DNA of 16,840 bases, taken from positions 1 to 16,840 of the forward strand of contig CAZJTL010000108.1 in assembly GCA_964548905.1 (NCBI GenBank). Reading direction: 5' to 3'. The DNA comes from CAZJTL01 sp964548905 (GTDB taxonomy: Bacteria; Cyanobacteriota; Cyanobacteriia; Cyanobacteriales; Xenococcaceae). The translations under genes and the position numbers were made by a program. The notes beneath the pieces were generated by a model. That model was not told the origin of the DNA, did not search any database, and was given only the letters and a program-made list of their open reading frames with translations. Shown piece after piece: positions 13,784-16,840 of this stretch. Position 1 is the stretch's first letter, and each line of letters starts with the position of its first letter.

Positions 13784-15247
13784 TTAGCCACCAGTTAATA
13801 AAGTAGCCGCTTGCACTTCGCTCCAATGGACAACCCAGTTTGGTTGAATGCCAAAAGCAAAGATGAGCAGGATTAGAGCAAAAGTAGGAAGATGCTCGAT
13901 CGCTGGTACTTTGGGCAATTTGGCTAATTCTGGGCTAAGGCGACCAAAAAAGACGCGATTGATTACCAACAGAAAATAAACTGCGGTTAAACCAGTACCA
14001 ACCAAACAGAGCAAAGTAGCAAGAGGAAAGATGGGGAAAGTACCTCTAAATACTAAAAATTCAGAGATAAACCCAACCATTCCTGGTATTCCTGCACTTG
14101 CCATGACTCCCAAAATCATCAGGCTTCCTGTCAGAGGCAAACCTCTTTGAGGATTGAGTAAACCCTTAAGAGAGTCAACATATCTAGTGCCAGTTTCCTT
14201 GTAAACAATGCCCACTAATAAGAATAATAAAGCAGAAATCAAACCATGGCTGACCATTTGAAACACAGCAGCAGTGATGCTCAAACGAGTAGTTGCAGCC
14301 GCAGCAAGCAAAATATAAGCCATGTGAGCGATCGAAGAGTAAGCTACTACTTTCTTCATATCTTTCTGGGCGATCGCGCAACAAGCACCATACAAAGCAC
14401 TAATCGCTGCCAAGATTGCCATCCACGGTGCCACAATTACCCAGGCATCTAAAAACAATCCGACTCCAAATCTAAGCAATCCATAAGTTCCTAACTTGAG
14501 CAGTACCCCTGCAAGCAAGACAGATATAGGAGTAGAAGCTTCGACGTGAGCATCTGGCAACCAAGTATGAAACGGAAAAATAGGAATTTTGATAAAAAGA
14601 CCTAACAATAAAGGTACAAGTAATAATAGCTGTCTCGATTCCGATAAAGTAGCAACCTGCGATCGCAAAGGTTCGTAATCAAAGTTATTAGCGTCTGTAA
14701 GCCAAACTGTACCCAAGAAGGATGCCAATACTAAAAATCCTGAAATTGCTGTGTAAAGCAGGAATTTCATCGCGGCATAGCCTCTTCTGCTACCACCCCA
14801 AATAGCAATTAAAAAATATAAGGGGATAATCTCTAGTTCGTAAAAGAGGAAAAAGAGTAGTAAATCTTGAGCTAGGAACGCACCAGAAGCACCAGCGTTT
14901 AATAACAATAGTAAAGAGTAATAAAATCTGGGTCGATGAATAGATTTACTACTGCTAAACACAGCAATTAGAGTCAAAAGACTATTCAAACACATCAACG
15001 GCAAGGACAAACCATCAATACCGAGATGATAATTAAGTCCAATTTGACCGATCCAAGGCAAATACTCAGAAAATTGCATTTGCTCGGCACTGATATCAAA
15101 CTGCAACCCTAAAATTAAGTTAATTGTTAAAAGTATTGCAGCGATCGCTATGGCAATAATTCGACAAGTCGCCGCTTCAATCTTACCTGGCAAAAAGCCA
15201 ATGATTATTGCACCTAACAACGGCACCCAAATGAATGCACTTAACAT
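13784..15247 (-). CDS. ndhD4: NDH-1 subunit NdhD, CO2-uptake type (probably NdhD4)
   Basis: NdhD is an antiporter-like proton-pumping subunit of thylakoid NDH-1; the D3/D4 forms replace D1/D2 in complexes that hydrate CO2. The 487-residue protein has about 14 hydrophobic segments and the MrpD/NuoM signature. E137 in LFYELEIIPLYF, K220 in FIKIPIFPFHTWLPDAHVEA, and K251 in VLLKLGTYGLLRF match the conserved residues of the proton channel. A further Lys-rich loop reads AIAQKDMKKVVAYSS. The start at ATG 15247 (MLSAFIWVP) is typical. It lies between ndhF and the cup gene, the diagnostic order for CO2-uptake operons. NdhD3 cannot be excluded from sequence reading alone. Confidence 0.88.
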   Translation of the reverse strand: MLSAFIWVPLLGAIIIGFLPGKIEAATCRIIAIAIAAILLTINLILGLQFDISAEQMQFSEYLPWIGQIGLNYHLGIDGLSLPLMCLNSLLTLIAVFSSSKSIHRPRFYYSLLLLLNAGASGAFLAQDLLLFFLFYELEIIPLYFLIAIWGGSRRGYAAMKFLLYTAISGFLVLASFLGTVWLTDANNFDYEPLRSQVATLSESRQLLLLVPLLLGLFIKIPIFPFHTWLPDAHVEASTPISVLLAGVLLKLGTYGLLRFGVGLFLDAWVIVAPWMAILAAISALYGACCAIAQKDMKKVVAYSSIAHMAYILLAAAATTRLSITAAVFQMVSHGLISALLFLLVGIVYKETGTRYVDSLKGLLNPQRGLPLTGSLMILGVMASAGIPGMVGFISEFLVFRGTFPIFPLATLLCLVGTGLTAVYFLLVINRVFFGRLSPELAKLPKVPAIEHLPTFALILLIFAFGIQPNWVVHWSEVQAATLLTGG

Positions 15248-15276
15248 CTTTTACTTTTTGGCTCCTTTAAATGTGT

Positions 15277-15340
15277 AAGGTCGATTGGCATTTGGTAATC
15301 GCTCTAAGAGCTAACGATCGCCAAATACCTACTAGACCTT
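15277..15340 (-). repeat. Long imperfect hairpin between ndhF and ndhD
   Basis: AAGGTC (15277-15282) and GACCTT (15335-15340) form the outer stem. Inside, ATTTGG pairs with CCAAAT, ATCG with CGAT, and CTCT with AGAG. The hairpin begins at the ndhF stop codon and fills the 91-bp gap before ndhD. It may affect transcript processing or relative expression within the operon. Confidence 0.5.
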
Positions 15341-16840
15341 AATTAGCAATGATTGACGACCAATAATTTGTCACCACAGACCACTGACTGTTTAAAATTG
15401 ACCACAGCAGAAGGCTGACACCTAGCACGATCGTCAGCAGATAAAACTGAGATTGACCAGAAACGTTATATTTGAGGGCATTGCCACCAAAGATAGTTGC
15501 CAAGCTGACTAAGTTGACGAAACCATCAATGACAAAGCGATCTATCCAAGCGACGATTTGAGAAAGGGTCGAAACAGCCCAAACAACGGTGACATTGTAG
15601 AATTTGTCTATGTAAAAATCATAGGCAAACAAATCTTGGAAAAATCTGAGGTAAAACTGTGTAGGTCTTGCCCAAGCTTTACGTAGCTCGATCGTAAAGC
15701 CAATTAAACAGCCAAGCAATCCCGAACCAATCAACAGAGGTACAGCTAGGCGAACAACTAACTGCTCGCTATGATCTAGGGGAGTAGTATAACTTAACCA
15801 AAGCGGCCAGTTGATGGGAGCAAGAGGTGTTAATAATGCTACCACTGTCAAACTAACCATAGGAAGTGCCATTGCCCATGGAACTTCTGGCGCTCTTCTC
15901 GTCTTCATTTGTGGTTTGCCTAAAAAGACTAAACGAAAAACGCGAGTTAAATTAAGAGCGCTCAAAGCATTAACAAATACAAGTATTGCTAACAGCCACC
16001 AATCTACTTCCCAAGAGCCATTAAACCAACGCTGTATTGTCCAAAAAATGCCCATGGGTAACAAAGCTACTATGGACATAGCTCCTACCACGAAAGCAGT
16101 AGTTGTAGCAGGCATTCTCGAACCCAAACCACCCATTTCTGTAATGTTTTGATTACTGGTGGTCATAATGATCGAACCAGCACTCATAAACAACAACGCT
16201 TTCCCGATCGCATGAGTAAACAGCAATAAAAAGGCGATATCTATTTGTCCCAATCCTACCGCGATAAAGACTAGACCTAAATAGGCACTAGTAGAATGAG
16301 ACAGGGTTCTTTTAATATCAATCTGAGCAACTGCCATTAAGGAAGTACCGATCGCTGTCACCGTTCCAGTTACAATCAACACGATAGAAGATACTGGCGA
16401 TAAACTAAACACGGGTTGTAGTTTAATCAGTACATAAGCACCAGCAGAGACAACGATCGAATTTCTCATAATCCCTGCTGGATTTGGTCCTTCCATTGCC
16501 TCATCCAACCAAAGATTGAGAGGAAATTGAGCGCATTTGCCTGTTGGCCCAGCAATCAAAGATAAACCGATTAATGTAGCTACCAGTGGACTCAAGGGAG
16601 ATGTATTCGCCCATTTTTCTAACTGAGAAAAATTTAAACCTGCCCCATAGCTAGAGAGTGCGACTACTCCCATCAACAAGATGATATCTCCTACCCGCTT
16701 GGTTAAAAAGGCATCGCGAGCAGCAGTAACTACTAAAGGTTGGGCGTACCAAAAACCTACAAGCAAGTAAGTTGATAAAGTCAGCACTTCCAAAAGACCG
16801 TAGCTAAGTAAGAGGGAATCGCTTAAAGCAATACCTGTCA
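15339..16840 (-). CDS. ndhF4: NDH-1 subunit NdhF, CO2-uptake type (probably NdhF4), 5' end outside window
   Basis: NdhF is the distal antiporter-like subunit with the long lateral helix; the F3/F4 forms hold the Cup protein for CO2 hydration. The frame stays open to the right edge (reading TGIALSDSLLLSYG at the edge), so about 500 residues are visible of an expected 610. The TTG at 16793 is an internal codon and not the start. NDH-1MS-type features include FPLNLWLDEAMEGPNPAGIM, where respiratory NdhF has HTWLPDAMEGPTP. A Lys follows in IDIKRTLSHSTSAYLG, then H and K in FTHAIGKALLFM. The C-terminal region (FFQDLFAYDFYIDKFYNVTV and after) fits the lateral helix and final transmembrane segment. 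The first gene of the ndhF-ndhD-cup string. Confidence 0.9.
   Translation of the reverse strand, partial: TGIALSDSLLLSYGLLEVLTLSTYLLVGFWYAQPLVVTAARDAFLTKRVGDIILLMGVVALSSYGAGLNFSQLEKWANTSPLSPLVATLIGLSLIAGPTGKCAQFPLNLWLDEAMEGPNPAGIMRNSIVVSAGAYVLIKLQPVFSLSPVSSIVLIVTGTVTAIGTSLMAVAQIDIKRTLSHSTSAYLGLVFIAVGLGQIDIAFLLLFTHAIGKALLFMSAGSIIMTTSNQNITEMGGLGSRMPATTTAFVVGAMSIVALLPMGIFWTIQRWFNGSWEVDWWLLAILVFVNALSALNLTRVFRLVFLGKPQMKTRRAPEVPWAMALPMVSLTVVALLTPLAPINWPLWLSYTTPLDHSEQLVVRLAVPLLIGSGLLGCLIGFTIELRKAWARPTQFYLRFFQDLFAYDFYIDKFYNVTVVWAVSTLSQIVAWIDRFVIDGFVNLVSLATIFGGNALKYNVSGQSQFYLLTIVLGVSLLLWSILNSQWSVVTNYWSSIIAN

Noticed and set aside
15811..16152. Plus-strand open frame within ndhF
   Set aside because: It is a shadow frame of a membrane protein gene; its composition gives no independent support.

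Overview
The window comes from a cyanobacterium. The octamer GCGATCGC (HIP1) and its core CGATCG recur throughout, base composition is moderately AT-rich, and intergenic spaces carry 7-bp tandem repeats of the cyanobacterial STRR type. Gene content agrees: an NdhF/NdhD/Cup CO2-uptake NDH-1 gene set, a cyanobacterial glutamate-cysteine ligase, and a small sigma/anti-sigma pair. I cannot name the genus.

Left part (1-3367): a degraded type I restriction-modification locus with toxin-antitoxin debris. It holds an internal hsdM fragment starting at the NPPF motif, a truncated RelE toxin with an intact antitoxin, an orphan antitoxin-like gene, a minimal nucleotidyltransferase with an in-frame TAG, an antitoxin-like gene whose end is displaced by a TCAG repeat, an IS200-type transposase gene with strong hairpins, and an hsdS remnant that has lost its 5' part and most of its second specificity domain. 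No functional restriction system is encoded here.

Middle part (3368-10161): aroC (chorismate synthase), convergent with an ECF-type sigma/RskA-like anti-sigma operon; a 396-bp spacer with a possible small MITE; then a LysM-M23 cell-wall protein, trmL and gshA, all on the minus strand.

Right part (10162-16840): two plus-strand genes of unknown function (a coiled-coil small protein, and a protein with a beta-rich N-terminus and disordered tail). These are followed by a minus-strand block transcribed ndhF-ndhD-cup-mntA-hepT. The first three encode the CO2-uptake module of an NDH-1MS complex, most likely the NdhF4/NdhD4/CupB form. The last two are an apparently intact MntA-HepT toxin-antitoxin pair directly behind it. 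ndhF runs off the right edge.

The most interesting points are the decaying defence island, the TCAG repeat that controls an antitoxin reading frame, the toxin-antitoxin pair behind the CO2-uptake genes, two related heptamer mosaics partly in inverted orientation, and a possible Pho-box-like repeat upstream of the M23 gene. I found no clear-cut new system.
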